A DNA stretch of 64,000 bases from Ricinus communis (GCF_019578655.1 NC_063256.1:28444342-28508341), one strand, 5' to 3'. Positions 1 through 12,660 are shown, counted from the stretch's first letter. Translations and numbers: made by a program. The notes: a model not told the origin generated them from the sequence alone.

Positions 1-746
1 GGAAGCTTGCCCTGTTTTGAGCTCGAATTTTCTGGAGCTCGATTTTTGTAGCTAGTACCTCTTCTATTTCTGCTGTTTGGCTTCTTTCCTTTATGAGAAA
101 CAAAGAAAGCACCTTCAGTTGTCTCTTCATCTCTCATTAAGCTTCTTTGTTCTTGAGCTACTAATTTGCTAGTGAGCTCATCTACTGTTAGCCTCTGCAA
201 ATCACATGACTCTTCAATAGCTGAAATTTTAGCTTCAAATTTTCTTGGTACGCTGACCATAATCTTCTCCACCACTCTCTGATAAGGTAGAGCTTCACCA
301 TACAGCCTAATTTGGTTTACAAGATCCATCATTCTTGATGAATAATCTTTCACTAGCTCGTCATTCTTCATCTTGAGCAGCTCAAATTCTCTATTGAGCA
401 TCAAGAGCTTCACAGGTTTCACTCGGTCTGTGCCTTCAAAGCTCTCTTTGAGGTAATCCCAAACAGCTTTGGGTGTTTCCAGGTCCATGATGCTGGTGAA
501 AATATGATCTGCCAAGCTTGAGTGGATGCAAGTCAAGGCTTTATCTTTCCTAAGGAGCTGTTCTTCATAGTCTCTGAGCTGAGCTACTATTGGATTTGGC
601 CTGAGAGTGGGAGGATCTTCATCTGTCTCAACCACTTTCCATAGACCTTGAGATTTGAGGTAAGTTTTCATCTTCACCGACCACAAATGATAAAGTGATC
701 CGTTGAAGGTAGGAGCTGCTGGAGCTGATGAGCTACTTGAAGCCAT
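1..746 (-). CDS. Ty1/copia retrotransposon gag, partial at window edge
   Basis: The minus-strand reading frame starts at the ATG at 744-746 and stays open for 248 codons to the left edge, so the 3' part (zinc knuckle, protease, integrase, RT) lies outside the window. The N-terminus is a Ser-rich leader followed by FNGSLYHLWSVKMKTYL, typical of the DUF4219/UBN2 (Retrotran_gag_2) gag of plant copia elements. Further in are KAVWDYLKESFEG and NREFELLKMKNDE, also typical of this family. A basic tail (about residues 215-248) precedes where a CCHC knuckle would be expected. Gag forms the virus-like particle that packages element RNA. The ATG lies 144 nt downstream of a tRNA-Met primer-binding site and an LTR on the same strand, which supports both the start and the assignment. 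No frame breaks are seen, so the element may be young. Confidence 0.85.
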   Translation of the reverse strand, partial: MASSSSSAPAAPTFNGSLYHLWSVKMKTYLKSQGLWKVVETDEDPPTLRPNPIVAQLRDYEEQLLRKDKALTCIHSSLADHIFTSIMDLETPKAVWDYLKESFEGTDRVKPVKLLMLNREFELLKMKNDELVKDYSSRMMDLVNQIRLYGEALPYQRVVEKIMVSVPRKFEAKISAIEESCDLQRLTVDELTSKLVAQEQRSLMRDEETTEGAFFVSHKGKKPNSRNRRGTSYKNRAPENSSSKQGKL

Positions 747-889
747 TTTTCTGGTTTTGTTCTTGTGCTTGTTCTTCTTTTTCTTTTTCAAAAAATCTCA
801 CAAATCTTTCAAACACTCGGTATTTCTCTCCCTCACGTGTTTGATTCTCTAGATTTTCTGTTTTTAGCCTCACAGCCCGTAGGACAGGA

Positions 890-901
890 GCTCTGATACC
901 A
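890..901 (-). promoter_or_regulatory. primer-binding site (initiator tRNA-Met) of the copia element
   Basis: On the minus strand these bases read TGGTATCAGAGC, complementary to the 3' end of plant initiator tRNA-Met. The site is one nucleotide inside the LTR end at 903, the usual position for minus-strand DNA priming in copia elements. Confidence 0.85.
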
Positions 902-902
902 C

Positions 903-1232
903 TGTAAATCCGGAAATGAAATAGAACTTAGTTGGGTTTCAGCTAAAGTTCTTATAAACTGAGCTAAATCTGAGCTCAAGTTCTTAAGAAATATAGAAAT
1001 GATGAAGAGAAATTGAGAGGAAAAATATGTTTTTTTTTCTTATATTTTCAACCTTTAACATTTGATTTAAATAGAGAAAGAGATTAGAAAAGTTGTAGTT
1101 TCCAATGCCACTAATATAGGAACTTGTACAAAGTCAAACAAGAAATTAAATACTACATGGGGACTTACAAGCTATGGAAAATTTGCTGGAAACCATGTGC
1201 TTGTTTCCAAGACAAGCTCACATGTTCCAACA
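903..1232 (-). repeat. 5' LTR of the copia element
   Basis: This 330 bp segment has TG...CA termini. On the minus strand it begins TGTTGGAACATG (1232 downward) and ends CGGATTTACA next to the primer-binding site. A TATTTAAA-like TATA box lies near 1066-1075 (minus). The matching 3' LTR lies outside the window, so LTR identity, and thus age, cannot be read here. If the insertion is intact, the adjoining bases 1233-1237 should recur beyond the far LTR. Confidence 0.75.
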
Positions 1233-3340
1233 GTAATTCTTTGGATATCTAGATTCAAAAATGGGTGCTTATACCAGGGCCAAATTTGATTTGAGGCTAG
1301 CCTGCTGAGTCAAAAATCTGGAATGAGCTTAAGCAACAATTAAGGCAAAATTAGCTCGCTAAACCGAAAACCCAAAAGGCGGTTTAGGAAAAAATTAAAG
1401 TAAAGCATAAATGAAAATAATGGGGAGGTATGGCACTCACTTGCAAGATGATCAAACCACCATTGAGTCAGTTGCTTTCTCCCCTCTTCATTTGATCCAA
1501 GGGTGTCGTCTAAAATCAGAGGGATGATAGTCAATGAATCACACATCTAGGTAAGAGTGAGACGAGTTTCAAATCTCCAAGTAAATCCTCCCAACAAATA
1601 AGAACTGAACCATTAGGCAAAACTGGCAAACCTAGAACCTAACGCGGGAGGTAGGAGTGAACTGTTCCGAAAGAAAGGCGAAGGATGAAAGGTCGAGGCC
1701 TGATCCTCTGAGGTGAGACCCAATAATCCTCATCTCCATATCAAGAAGCTTGTTGCCTCATGCAAGGTCAGGACCTTCAAGGGGGCAAGAATAAGCCCAT
1801 CGGTGGACTTAGGATGTTGCTCGAGGATGGCTGAGAACTCCTCAAATAAAGGGCAAATCTTAAAATTATAGAATCAAAATACATGAGCTTCAGGATCCTA
1901 GAGATTGATAGCCGCATGTAGAAAAGCAGGATCTAGGCTGACTAGCTAATAGAGGCTCCATTAGAGCTCATGTGACTTTCTTAATCTTTTTCAATATGGG
2001 TTGCAAAATGCTTCAACTAGCTTTACTCATGCTACTAGGGACTCAAGTTGGGAGTGAGGGAAGCAAAATGAGCAAAATGCCTTTAATAGACCCACCTTCT
2101 AGGCTAGCCTCGCGCTAGGTCAATCTTGACCCCGCATATGGTCAGCCTCTACCCACACAGGCTTTCTTGACCTCGCATGAGCTCAATAAGGCTAAAAAGG
2201 TTAATGTAGCCCATGGACATGTTAGGGGTATGTAATGGACGCAGGGTCACAATGGTGCAACTAGGAACGTTGGATGAGTACAAAGTGATTTTTAATTTTT
2301 TAATTTTCTAACATTATCATTGTATAACCTTGTGTGTCTTATTTTCAGGTTAGCTAATCTTGTCTTAAAAGAATTTCAAAATAATGAGCAAGTGTTAGGC
2401 AGGAAGAAGTAAGCAAGAAACCAATAGAATAAAAGCAAAATAGAATTCAATAAAACTGTTTGGAAAAAATAGACACAACTATGCATAAAGTTTATGAAAA
2501 ACACATCAATTGTTCAAAAATTCCAAAAAGCCGCCATGTTGGGCAGAAAAGTCAAAGTCCTAAACAATGAAAAATAGAAGGGCATCTACTAGGCACCACT
2601 AGGCCCTGCGGGAAAATAAAAGTCCATTGAAGCAAAATGGGCGAGAAAATTATCTCCAAACTCACTTTTCAAGACCAAATTCTTTCCACAAATAAACCTT
2701 TTTTCCACCAAGTTAAGGGTTGTTAGTTGGTTGTTAGAAGAACTGATTACTGCCATTTATTGTCATTTTCTTGAGAGAAAAATCCAAAAAAGAGAGAAAA
2801 AAAAAAGCAAGAAAGAAAAAAGATAGTAAACCCCCTTGTTTTCTAGTAAGGAAGAAAGCAAAAGTCCTTTTTCTGTTGTTTTTTTAACAATTCTTTTAAT
2901 CCTTTTCTAGTTTTATATTCTTCTATTCTCTTCACTTCTGTCTTTCTATGTTTATTTTTATGCTTTAGGAGTATACCTCACATGTAATAAAGGATAAAAT
3001 TTAACTTAGTAATTATTGTGATCACCCCACATATGCCTCTATAAAATAAAGAAAGCTTACTAAAGTAAGCTCTCGCGTCCCACTATGTGTTCACCTAAGG
3101 ATAAAATGAATCCATCACTGAGAATAGGATAAATAAAAATTGCAAAATGATGTGGATGCCAAAGCATGCAAAGATAAAAGTTGAGGCACTAAAATGCCTC
3201 CTTGCTAAGGCTAATAAAAGCGCCAATGTGCTTTCCTTCTAGGAATAGTTAAGGTACTCAAATACCTTCACCTTAAGTTAGTCTCTTATTTGCTCACCTC
3301 ACATATTAAAAAGATAAAAAAAGTTGATGAATAAAAAAAT
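1233..3340. other. intergenic DNA, no gene recognised
   Basis: No convincing coding frame is present. 1900-2230 holds loosely repeated phrases such as cttgaccccgcat and cttgacctcgcat. 3040-3290 holds several short imperfect dyads, for example around 3058-3075, 3184-3202 and 3250-3270. The texture suggests degraded retrotransposon sequence, but no domain can be identified. Confidence 0.4.
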
Positions 3341-3725
3341 ATAGGGTAAAATTGGTTAAGATGATAGTATTAGGCTAAGACAAAGGCTCATTCACTCTAG
3401 TGGAGGCTAGGCATTGCTGCCTAGGCGGATAGAGTCACTTTCGTAGACCTTTATTCGTACCTAATTTTCCAAAAATAGAATCTATGATTTTACGGAGGGG
3501 GAAATTTATTCTCTTTGTAAGAGATACAAGGTCATCATCCTCACTTCCGAATATATCCCAATCTCATTGGGTGGCGATTCCTTCTCCGAATGGTCTTACG
3601 GTCTTTTGTAATTCCTTAAGACCCTCGACCAAATGGCCCATTTCGAATGGGCCTAGTACAAAGATCGATTCCTTGGTGACGAAGTCGCACCATCACTTGG
3701 GGCGGGGGGGAGTGGTTGGCGGCCC
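3341..3725 (+). repeat. LTR-like fragment of a retrotransposon, unclassified
   Basis: This less AT-rich stretch contains gggtggcgattcc (around 3570) and several short words repeated with their complements (tggcccatttcg / cgaatgggcc at 3633-3652). It also has a purine run ggggcggggggga at about 3699-3711. Such features are common in Ty3/gypsy LTR and leader regions of plants. No matching partner LTR, primer-binding site or coding domain is visible, so this is a guess from texture. A short open frame (3484-3729) has no recognisable domain. Confidence 0.3.
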
Positions 3726-3740
3726 TTAAAAGCCATAATC

Positions 3741-5185
3741 ACACTCTTACTTGTCCAACTAACGAAAGTTTACTGAATGTGTTCTGATTCACAATGGTTG
3801 AGATATCTATTGAAGTAGTTGGCTTGCTGTTGTAGTTATCTAATATAGTGCTCACCAGTCTAGTTAGATATATGTACAATTTGCTTCAAACATCTATTAG
3901 AACCCGTATGTAATTAATCTAAGGAATTCTTATCAAAGAGATAAGATATCCAACTCGAAAATTTTGAAGAATCGAATTCATTCTCTCTTAAACGTCCATT
4001 TCGCAATTTTATAGCATTATACAAAGCAAATAGTTTATCGAGAGAAATGAACATGCTTTCTTGCTTTGAATCAAAAGCTTCCTCCGTAAAATGCAACAAA
4101 AAAAAAAAACAAAACTTAACGACAAATCAAAAGATTCTTGATGTGTATGGCCAGGTCCACCACAACCATGACAAAATCAATAATCTTTCTTTTTCAATTT
4201 GCAGAAAAGACCAAAAATTTGGGACATTAATCATCTCTATTTGATGTAATCCTAGAACTTATGCAACAACAATAAACCACAAACCCATCTCAACAAATCC
4301 CAAAATGCAATCTCAAGCTTTTACAAAGAAATCTCTAATTTAAATATTCAAAACCTTCAACTCCATGAAAACCACTACTTCTAATCAATAAATTCCAGCA
4401 AACAAATAACCTTTTCTCAGCGAGCAGAAACAATATTACTAGATTTTCATCGATGTAGGCCGATGTCATCAAAGCTCAAAAACACCACCTTAAAAAAGTC
4501 ATCAGAAGCTCCCACCGATTTGGCCATCACTTCAGTTCATGACTTAATTCTTTGCTCTTTTGATACGTACAGAGATCTTAGTGAAAACATTATTCGTTGA
4601 TGACTTAATTCTTTGCTCTTTTGATATATATAGAGATTTTAGTGAAAACATTATTCTTAAAATGGAGAGAAGATAGTAAGAGAATAAAATTTGGATTTAG
4701 ATTTTTAATAATTTGGAAAAGAAATGAAAGAAAGACAGGAGAGAGTTATAGGTCTTATTTTTATTTTTTTGATAACATTTTATTTTTAACTTTCATTTTT
4801 TCATAAATTACTTAAGAATATAAAATTATTTAAACTTACTGTGACCTACACGCAAGCTGACCACTTCACAGTTGGGGCAACTTAATTTTTTTTAATCCAA
4901 GTTTTGGTTTAATTTGCCCAGAAAATTAATTTTGGGATAAATTGCTCTGTAGACCACAGTTTGGGGGGCAATTTGACCCTTTACCATAAAAATTTGTCAA
5001 ATCACATTGCACAAACGATCTTGAGGTGAACAAATCGGTCTATAAAAATCAACAACTCAGATCGGAGATTAAACATGGATGTAAATTAAGTTGAGCATCC
5101 TATAAACACAGATGCGTTCACAAAGCTGCATAGTGAAGGTGAAATATCTTTCCTTTACAGAGCACGAGCTTGGATACAGAGGGTG
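3741..5185. other. intergenic DNA downstream of the SnRK1 beta gene
   Basis: AT-rich sequence without a supported gene. A short near-direct repeat (gatgacttaattctttgctcttttgat at 4538-4564 and 4599-4625, one copy displaced by about 61 bp) flanks similar sequence. 4860-5000 has phrases of the form 'ggggcaatttgaccc' like those at plant Mutator-like TIR ends, with no partner visible. The 3' UTR and poly(A) site of the adjacent minus-strand gene should lie just below 5186, but no clear signal could be chosen. Confidence 0.4.
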
Positions 5186-8100
5186 CTACCTTTTGTGTGG
5201 CTTATAAAGAACAACGGTGACATATTTGGATTCAAACCTATGAGTCAGTCCCAGAGCAACCAGAGAATGAGATGCCCATCCTTTCTCTATAAAGAGGTGG
5301 TTAAGCACCACATGTTGAGGCTTCGATGAAGAAACTTCATTTTGATTCTCCACACCTAGGACAGTAAGATGGAGCTGTTGTGGAACCACTAATGGTTCCT
5401 TCGCAAAGTCTTCTTCTGTCGGAAATGACTGACTGTATGTAGAGTCTGGGGACTGTGGCGCTTCAAACCCAGCCACACTGTCCAGGTTTTCCGGCACATA
5501 ATCCTGCATGGTCGATTTTGGTAAACATGACAATTAATCTATTTTGATCCAACACTATGCCACAACATTAGAAGATAATATCTCAGAGACAAAGAAACTT
5601 AATTAGTACACAGAAAGAAAAGTAGAAAAAAAATTAAAAAAGGATATATCATAAAACTTGACTATGAAAGAGTTGCTGCATCATGAGCTTTATTCTTTTA
5701 GTTAGAACAAGCTGTATAAGACTAATAGGAGAATCCTGTTACAAAAATAAATAACAGCCGATAATGAAATGTAGTTTTTAAATTATAAAAACTGCACTTA
5801 GTCAATTATGCTATAAAAGGAAGCTGTTTAAGAAAAATAAAGAGAGGAAATCATGTAAGAATCCAAATACAAGTCCCACCACCAAGGGGTTTAATCAAGT
5901 TGTGTCAAGTTGAATCAATGGCATTCGCACGCTGAACTCATTACCAGATCCAAGCTCGACTACACTCAATTGAGCATAATGAAAAATAAAAAAGAAAAAC
6001 AAAGGCTAGAAAGTAAAACCTATATTAGACTTGAACTTCTTCACCCAAGTATTGTGGCACTTTAACTTAGGTCTCCAACATATTTGAGTAGCTTGAGGCT
6101 AGGATCCATTTGGAGTCTGTTTAAGATTGTGGTGGATTTGTGTGTTTGCCTTAAAGAGAAGCAAAAAGATTATGCTTTATTAAGTAGGTTTTATGAATTT
6201 TACAAAATGACTTTATTTCTATGTTTAATGTTCAAAGCATATGAACACCAAGTGGACACTTGATGAATATCGAGTCAATCTCGAGTATTTTTTGAATCAA
6301 TCTTGAGCTCACCAGTTGACTTGGCTCATTTAGAACTCCAACCCCACCCTCACCAAACCTCTTCAAGATTTCTTCCATCTTTTTTCTTTTCTTGAAAGAG
6401 GGGAAAAAGGATTTGGAAATCCAAATGGTGAAAAATGGTGAAAGCCCACCCATCCCCAACCCTCCTCTATGTACACATTTTCCTTCTTTCTAATTCTCCT
6501 CCACAAAGATGTTACGACTCTTGCATCAAGGTGGAAACAGTTAGAACTCCATTTTAATGTAATTTGAAAATTCAAGTATCACAATTATTATAATAGTATA
6601 TGATACTGAAATTCCAAAAGATTACTTATTTTAGGTTATTTTCTTACATGATCAACAACTATGTTACCAATCAATTTTGCATCCCTGACTTTACTTTCCA
6701 CTAAGAAACATATTGAGAACTCAAAGTGGTATCTCCAAGCACCATACATGATCTAAAACAAAGAGCCCTAATCAGTACTTTACACAATAGCAGTTGGTTT
6801 AAATAGACTAAAGTCCTATATATCGAAGGCATAGTCCTCAAACACAGCAGTAATAAGAAATACATGTCCTCTACATCACCCATCAGCATAAAAATCCTAC
6901 CTCAAAATCCAGATCTTGAAAGAAACTATCACAAGTGTCCATGAGCATCACCTGAAGTCAAAATTACCTTTTGTCCTTCCTAAACAAAAGTCTCTCTAGC
7001 CAACAAGCTTTATCCTAAGAGATAAGATTGCAATGGAACCATCCAATGTGACTCCTTCGATCAAATAACCTTTTGAAAATGAGTAATGTACTCTGCAACC
7101 ATAGTAGGATATCGTTTTTCTTCCTAGGGATGGAGGGAAGGGAGCGAAGGGGAGCCTCGAGCCCCTAAACTTCACAAATTTACATACTTATTAAAACTTT
7201 GGCTCTTTTCTCTTTACTTGAAGCCCCAAGCCTCATTAAATAACTAATTTATAATATTAGTAAGTAATAAATATTATTTTTATTTTTTTTCTATTTTGGT
7301 AACTTTAAAGTTATTCTTTATTATTACAAATATTTTGAAGTATTAAAGTTTTAAAAAGAAACACTTAAAAGTAATTAAGAACTTAAATTAAAGTAAAGGA
7401 ATAAGATTCAGTTTGCCCCTTAAACTTCTCAAAAAAGATCAAATTCTTGTTCAAATTAGCCCAGAACTTTACCAAATCATATCACTTAATCCTTTTTTTC
7501 ATACATGTGTGCATGTGAATCACTCAAATTTAAATAGTTAAAATAGTAATAAAATATTATTTTCCTCTTTTAGTTAGTAAAGAAATAATAAACAACATTA
7601 AAAACAAGAACACCACCACCACCAGTTGCGCCTCCCTCACCATCGACGCCTATCAGCTGCGCCTCCCTCACCATCACCGCCTAACACCTTTCTTAACATC
7701 AGAAGCAAAATCAATAGCAAGAATAACAACTGGAATAAGACCCAACAACAATATGAAAAATAAACCAAAAAATAATAATCATCTTTTTATTTTCATCTCT
7801 CTCATAAACCATATTCCCCTCAAACGTCACAAACACATCTCCACTGCCAACAACCTCCATCTCCACTGCAACATCAATGACAGAAGTAAAAGCTACACCA
7901 GATTTATGCTTTCTCGAAGTGCAGGTGGAGATGGCAATTTGCTATCAGTTCAAACAATGCTTTCTCTTTTCTCTCTTCCTTCTTCTTCTCCTTCACTAAA
8001 CTGATTTAAAATTTCAGATTTGAGTTTGATTTTGGATTGAATTGATTTAGTAAAATCAGATTTTATTTAATTAAACAACTACAGCTTTGAATTGATTTGA

Positions 8101-10969
8101 AGTTTCGTTTAGATTTTCAGAAATAAGGATGAGTTTGAATGGAATTAATTTTCATTTAGATTTGCAGAAGTAAGGATGGGTTTGAATGAAAGATTATTGG
8201 TCTGTTGGTTTTTTTAAGACGACGGCAGATGGATTGTGATAGTTGTGAATTAGAGGAAGAAGAAGAAGAAGAAGATGAAAAGGAAATGGGATTTAATAGT
8301 AATAATTATTATTTTGCACAACTCACGCACTTTCTATGGTGATTGTAAAACACTCTCTTTTAATTGTCTAAAATAGGAGTTATTTGAGCCAAAATGACAA
8401 GTTATGTGCTAAATTGATCCAAAAAAGTTAAAAGTGTGGATTTGATCTTTTTCAACAACTTTAGGGGGTGAATTGAACCTTATTCCTAATATAAATGAAC
8501 ATTCCTTTTTTTATCTGTAGCTGTTCCTTTGTCTTAAGTTTCATTGGTACAAGAACCAAATGTATGATTTGAAGTTAATTGTTAATGTCATTATCAGTTA
8601 GCTTTTGCCCCCTCAAAAATAACTTTCTAGCTCTGCCCCCGCTTAGTTTATGGGGTTTCAAGAAAATCCATGGTTTTGGACAATTACCATTGTTTGGTTG
8701 ACAGAAAATGAGGCATACCATAGATTCTCTAACATCCCTCATCTGCTGAAATCCTCAAAATGAGACATTCTTAAACTCACTTAGGTGGTATATGATCTCT
8801 ACATTTTGGCATATAGGCCAAAAAGTAGGTTTTCTTCATTCCATGGATTTTTCTTAAACCAAAGCCTAATGTTATCATAATAAATGAACTAAATGAAAAA
8901 CCATCCAGGGTTAGTGAATGGCTGGCCAGAAATTCTAAAATGAATATGGACAATAGCTTTTCCACTGATATGACAAAACACTTGGAATGTAACATTCGTT
9001 CCTCCAACAAAGTAGAAGTTGAGTCAATATAGAATGATATTGTAAAGATTAGTTGATATCCAACAGGAATATGGCTGATGATATTAAGATTTAATGATGA
9101 CATGTATTGTTAAAATCAATATATAAGAGGGAGGAAGCTTGCCTGAAAAGAGCCAAAAAGAGAAAAAGAAAAAAACAAATTCCTGCTGATTATTGTCTAA
9201 AGGAATCAGATCTCTGTCTCTCTTAAGAAAGAATGAATTATATGATCATTGCACAAGAAGTCAAGTGATATAATAGCCAAGTAAATAAATCTATTAAGAC
9301 TCTAGTGAACATTATCAATAACTTACCCAAACAAAGCATAACTTTTTAACATTAAGTAACACTATAAGTAACAAGTAAATTGCTAATAATATGCTGAAAC
9401 TTACTGCTATGTGCAGTCAGTGTGCTACGCTTTATCAGCTAGAAAGATCAAATACAGATATGGATACAAACAGCTAAAACCTCAACCGAAAGAAGAATTC
9501 CTAGTTTGCCAACTGCAGTAAACATATTATGGATATAACCCATTAGACATCCGTCTAAATGGATGGCTGAAACTAAGTAGAAATTTATTTAACTAGTTGT
9601 TTGGATATTCTTACACATAAAGACCTAAGCACACATCCACACACTTTTAAAGTTCGTGCGGACCAGAGTTTAAACTAAAAGTATTAGTCATAGTATCATA
9701 GTATCGACTGTATTGTCCTATCTCAGACACTACCATGCAATCACTTAAATAAGCAAAGGACTCAAATTTGCAACTTTCCGTAGTCTCAATTAAGTGTAGG
9801 TTTCCAAATTGTGATTCTTAATTCTAAATTGATGAACATTAGTAGAAATTTTTTAATGGAAACAGCAATGTTCAAAAAGTAACAGGGGCCTAGAAGCTTA
9901 CATCAACATCAAGAAGATTACAAATGCGGCCCATTTCATCAGCTACAAAAGGAAGATCTGGTATATATCTCCATTCCCCATCTACAATGAAATTATAATG
10001 GTAAACACCTGATGGAAGGACCAGTAGAATAGAATGATCCTTACCAGATCTGTGCAATAGTTTCCTGCGACCAAAAATAAAAAAACTAAGTCATTTTCTG
10101 TTCTTTTCCATAAAGAAAGAAGTTAATTTTTGTTCTTATATGAGATTCTTTTTCCCATTTCAGCAGCTATTATTAGCTGTAACTTTTAACAAGAACTAGG
10201 ATCACCACGAATCTGTATACATGATATATAAGTGGCTGGCTAGCATACCTTGACATCCAGTTGTCCCAAGATCCTTCAACAAATACTTCATTACCCCCAT
10301 AATTCCAGGAGATAATAGTAGGAATTCCATTTTCAGAAGGATAGTCGACAACAGCAGGAGATTCAGTGCGCCGCATTTGATTTAAGAAAGGTGGCCCATC
10401 AACTCTCTGCAAGGGAGCTACAGGAACCTGAAAATGCACAGACAGTATAAAGCATACCATCAAGAAATTAGAAGAAAGATAATTGAGTGTAACAAATTCA
10501 ATCAACTCACTATCTCAAGCTTATCATATCCAATGCACACAATAGAATTCAGGAATTGAGTAAATACACAAGTAATAGTAACGAAGCCTATAAATCATAG
10601 GATTGATTCTAACACTCTCTCTCCTCTAAATAATCATTTTGATACAATCTAGGGAAGTGGAAAAACAACAGATTTATGAATAAATGAAGAAGAAAAAAGC
10701 ATTGTTTTCAGTTTCAGAAGTTAGGTGGATCAAGTATTTATTACATGAGCACAAATAGACAGATTTCTTTTTTCAGCTAAGCCTCATATAGTCAATTAAT
10801 TAAATGGGTGTGAAAACATTTATTAAACAAACTGTAAGTCAATCATAAGTTATAGAAACAGCAGCATTAAATCACCCAGAAGAAAGACAAACCTGAGGAG
10901 CAAACAAGAGAGGGGAAGAAGAGCGAGCAGGGCTGTGAGGAGGCGTATTATTATTAGTATTATTTGTAA

Positions 10970-11000
<31 letters not shown>

Positions 11001-11111
11001 GTTAACTGTTAAAGCATTTGGCATGGAATCTGAAGAAGCTGATTGGATTGCATTGGAATTGGATCCATCTTCATCTCCTCCTCCCTCTTCTCTCCCGTTT
11101 ACATTCCCCAT
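5186..11111 (-). CDS. KINB1: SnRK1 (SNF1/AMPK-related kinase) beta subunit, beta-1 type
   Basis: Four coding exons on the minus strand join in frame to 292 residues: 11111-10893, 10427-10249, 10064-9902 and 5503-5186. Every intron starts GT (GTTTGT, GTATGC, GTAAGC) and ends CAG. The protein is the scaffold and substrate-targeting subunit of the SnRK1 energy-sensing kinase, in the cytosol, nucleus and at membranes. It starts MGN, a classic N-myristoylation context. Residues about 39-47 are nine consecutive His. PPHSPARSSSPLLFAPQ leads into the CBM48/AMPK glycogen-binding-like fold (about 107-187: VFVEGSWDNW, SGKDHSILLVLPSGVYHY, VDGEWRYIPDLPF). The ASC domain (about 205-292: KPQHVVLNHLFIEKGW, GLTHRFESKYVTVVLYK) binds the alpha and gamma subunits. 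Length and sequence fit the beta-1 class better than beta-2. The third intron (5504-9901) is 4.4 kb and carries a TIR element. No frame break is seen. The start is chosen because of the conserved MGN and a pyrimidine-rich leader upstream. Confidence 0.93.
7397..8487. mobile_element. Mutator-like (MULE) TIR element, non-autonomous, in SnRK1 beta intron 3
   Basis: The two ends are inverted copies of each other. The left end begins aggaataagattcagtttg; the reverse complement of the right end begins aggaataaggttcaattca. Similarity continues for about 100 bp with small gaps (shared aaagatcaaat and a tcaa.ttagc.ca.aact block). Long diverged TIRs are typical of MULEs. The interior has Thr/Pro/Ser-type repeats (accaccacc near 7610, a duplicated tgcgcctccctcaccatc at 7626-7674) and a gaagaagaa run at 8257-8274, but no transposase. 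A clean 9-bp target duplication was not found. Another TIR superfamily remains possible. Confidence 0.55.
10970..10999. repeat. (GAT)10 trinucleotide repeat coding for poly-His
   Basis: Ten GAT units on the plus strand read as CAT codons on the minus strand and encode the nine-His run in exon 1 of the SnRK1 beta gene. It is an in-frame microsatellite in a low-complexity N-terminal region and could vary in length between individuals. Confidence 0.9.
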
Positions 11112-11560
11112 CTCTCCTCACAATCACCCAGTTCCCTTTTTTCTCTACAACAACCAGAACATCAACCTCTTTTCTTGTTCTTCTGGTTTTTTCTTTCTCT
11201 TTTACCCAATAACTGAAAATTTTTGTTCCGATTGATGGTTGTAACGATTAAATGATAATGCGAAGAGGACAGTCAGAGGTTGGTTTCCTCTATTTGTGTT
11301 GAAAGACGTGAAAACTAAGAATTAAAAGGAAAAAAAAAATGATGATATGACTAATCGCAACGTAAGATGTACTGATACCTGCCAGATTTTGTTCTCATCC
11401 AAAACTTTTCCCATTTGCACATATTTTCGTACCATTAAAAGTCCCCCGTTCCATTTTTCTTAAAAAACAAAAAACAAAGATAGAGGTCTAGGCTTTGTAT
11501 TACTCTTAAAAAATTTAAATCCTTACGTTGTTCTTAAGAATTTTTTTCCTTTTTCTGAAA
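11112..11560. other. 5' flank and probable leader of the SnRK1 beta gene
   Basis: Immediately upstream (minus strand) of the SnRK1 beta start codon is a purine-rich strand (GGAGAGATGGGG; ctctcct on plus) typical of plant 5' UTRs. No TATA box could be assigned with confidence. From about 11450 the sequence becomes very AT-rich. Confidence 0.4.
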
Positions 11561-12350
11561 TCTGTTTTTAAAAAAATAAATATGTATTATTAATTTTAAA
11601 AATCTATAATTTTTTAATATACGTACTTAATTTTTTAACTGATAAAATTTTTATTTTAATACGTGTATTTACTTTTAACATATAATATTTAAATTTATAT
11701 ATAATTTTATAATATTTTTTATTAATTTATAAGTTACATTTCTAATTAAAATATTCTAACATTATATTAATTAATAAATAATTTTTTAATCAGATAATAA
11801 TACTAATTTTATCTAAAAAAATAATATATTAATTATATTTTTAATATTACATTAATTAATAAATTAGTTTTATAATTATATTATACTTCTAATTTAGAAA
11901 ATAATATTTTTAATATTATATTTATAATAAATTATATTTTTAATTATATATAATAATTTTTAAATTTTAAAAAATAATAATATCAATTATATTGATATAT
12001 TAATTTATATAATATTAAAATTAATTAATAAATAATTTAGTCTTATCCAGCAGTAGGAAAGAGAAGCCCAGTGGAAAGTGAAAGCAACGAATCAAAGAAA
12101 TACGAGTTTACGGCTGACCCTAGCATTCCGCCAAACTGAAAAATTACACCGGACATGAAGAGTTATGCCTCCTTAATAATAATAATAATAATAAAATTAA
12201 AAAAAATTAAAAAATAGTTAGTTTTTTATTAATTTAAAATTTTATAAATCAATATTAAATATTAAAAATTCTATTAACTTATATCTATCAACTTGATTTG
12301 ATAATCAAAATAATAATAATGGTCGTGCAACGTATGAGTACATAACTAGT
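11561..12350 (+). mobile_element. non-autonomous Helitron-like element, 3' end defined
   Basis: The 3' terminus is clear: gtcgtgcaacgtatgag (a degenerate GTGC-loop-GCAC hairpin) is followed about 10 nt later by CTAGT (12346-12350) and then T, matching the Helitron rule of hairpin, CTRRT and insertion before T. The AT-rich body resembles the elements at 14229-14967 and 26882-27745. The 5' end is not resolved. 12041-12170 is a less AT-rich patch that the related copies lack. Confidence 0.6.
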
Positions 12351-12660
12351 TAAAAATAAAAATCTTAAATTCACTAAATAAGTTATGGATTAGGTAGTAT
12401 CAGAATTTCAAATTTAATTACGTATTCTATGTAAATTGTGTATTTAATTAAAAAAATTAAAAAATTTGATAGAATTTAATAGTTAATATGTATTTAATTA
12501 ATACTTTAATTTTCTTATGTATGATTTTTAAATACTATTAAAAAGTCTATTGAAATAGAAAGTTTTAATCATAATTTTTTAAAGTCTATAAAAATAAATT
12601 AATATTTAAAAAATTATTAACTTTTATAAAATATTGAATTTTACATATTTTTAATAAATT

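Noticed and set aside
3484..3729. 81-codon plus-strand frame
   Set aside because: No recognisable domain; it lies in LTR-like sequence and ends in a G-rich run.
7753..8004. 83-codon frame in the MULE-like element
   Set aside because: Low-complexity His/Ser/Leu sequence with no transposase motif.
10999..11235. Plus-strand frames opposite SnRK1 beta exon 1
   Set aside because: They are shadows of the His/Ser-rich exon and the pyrimidine-rich leader.
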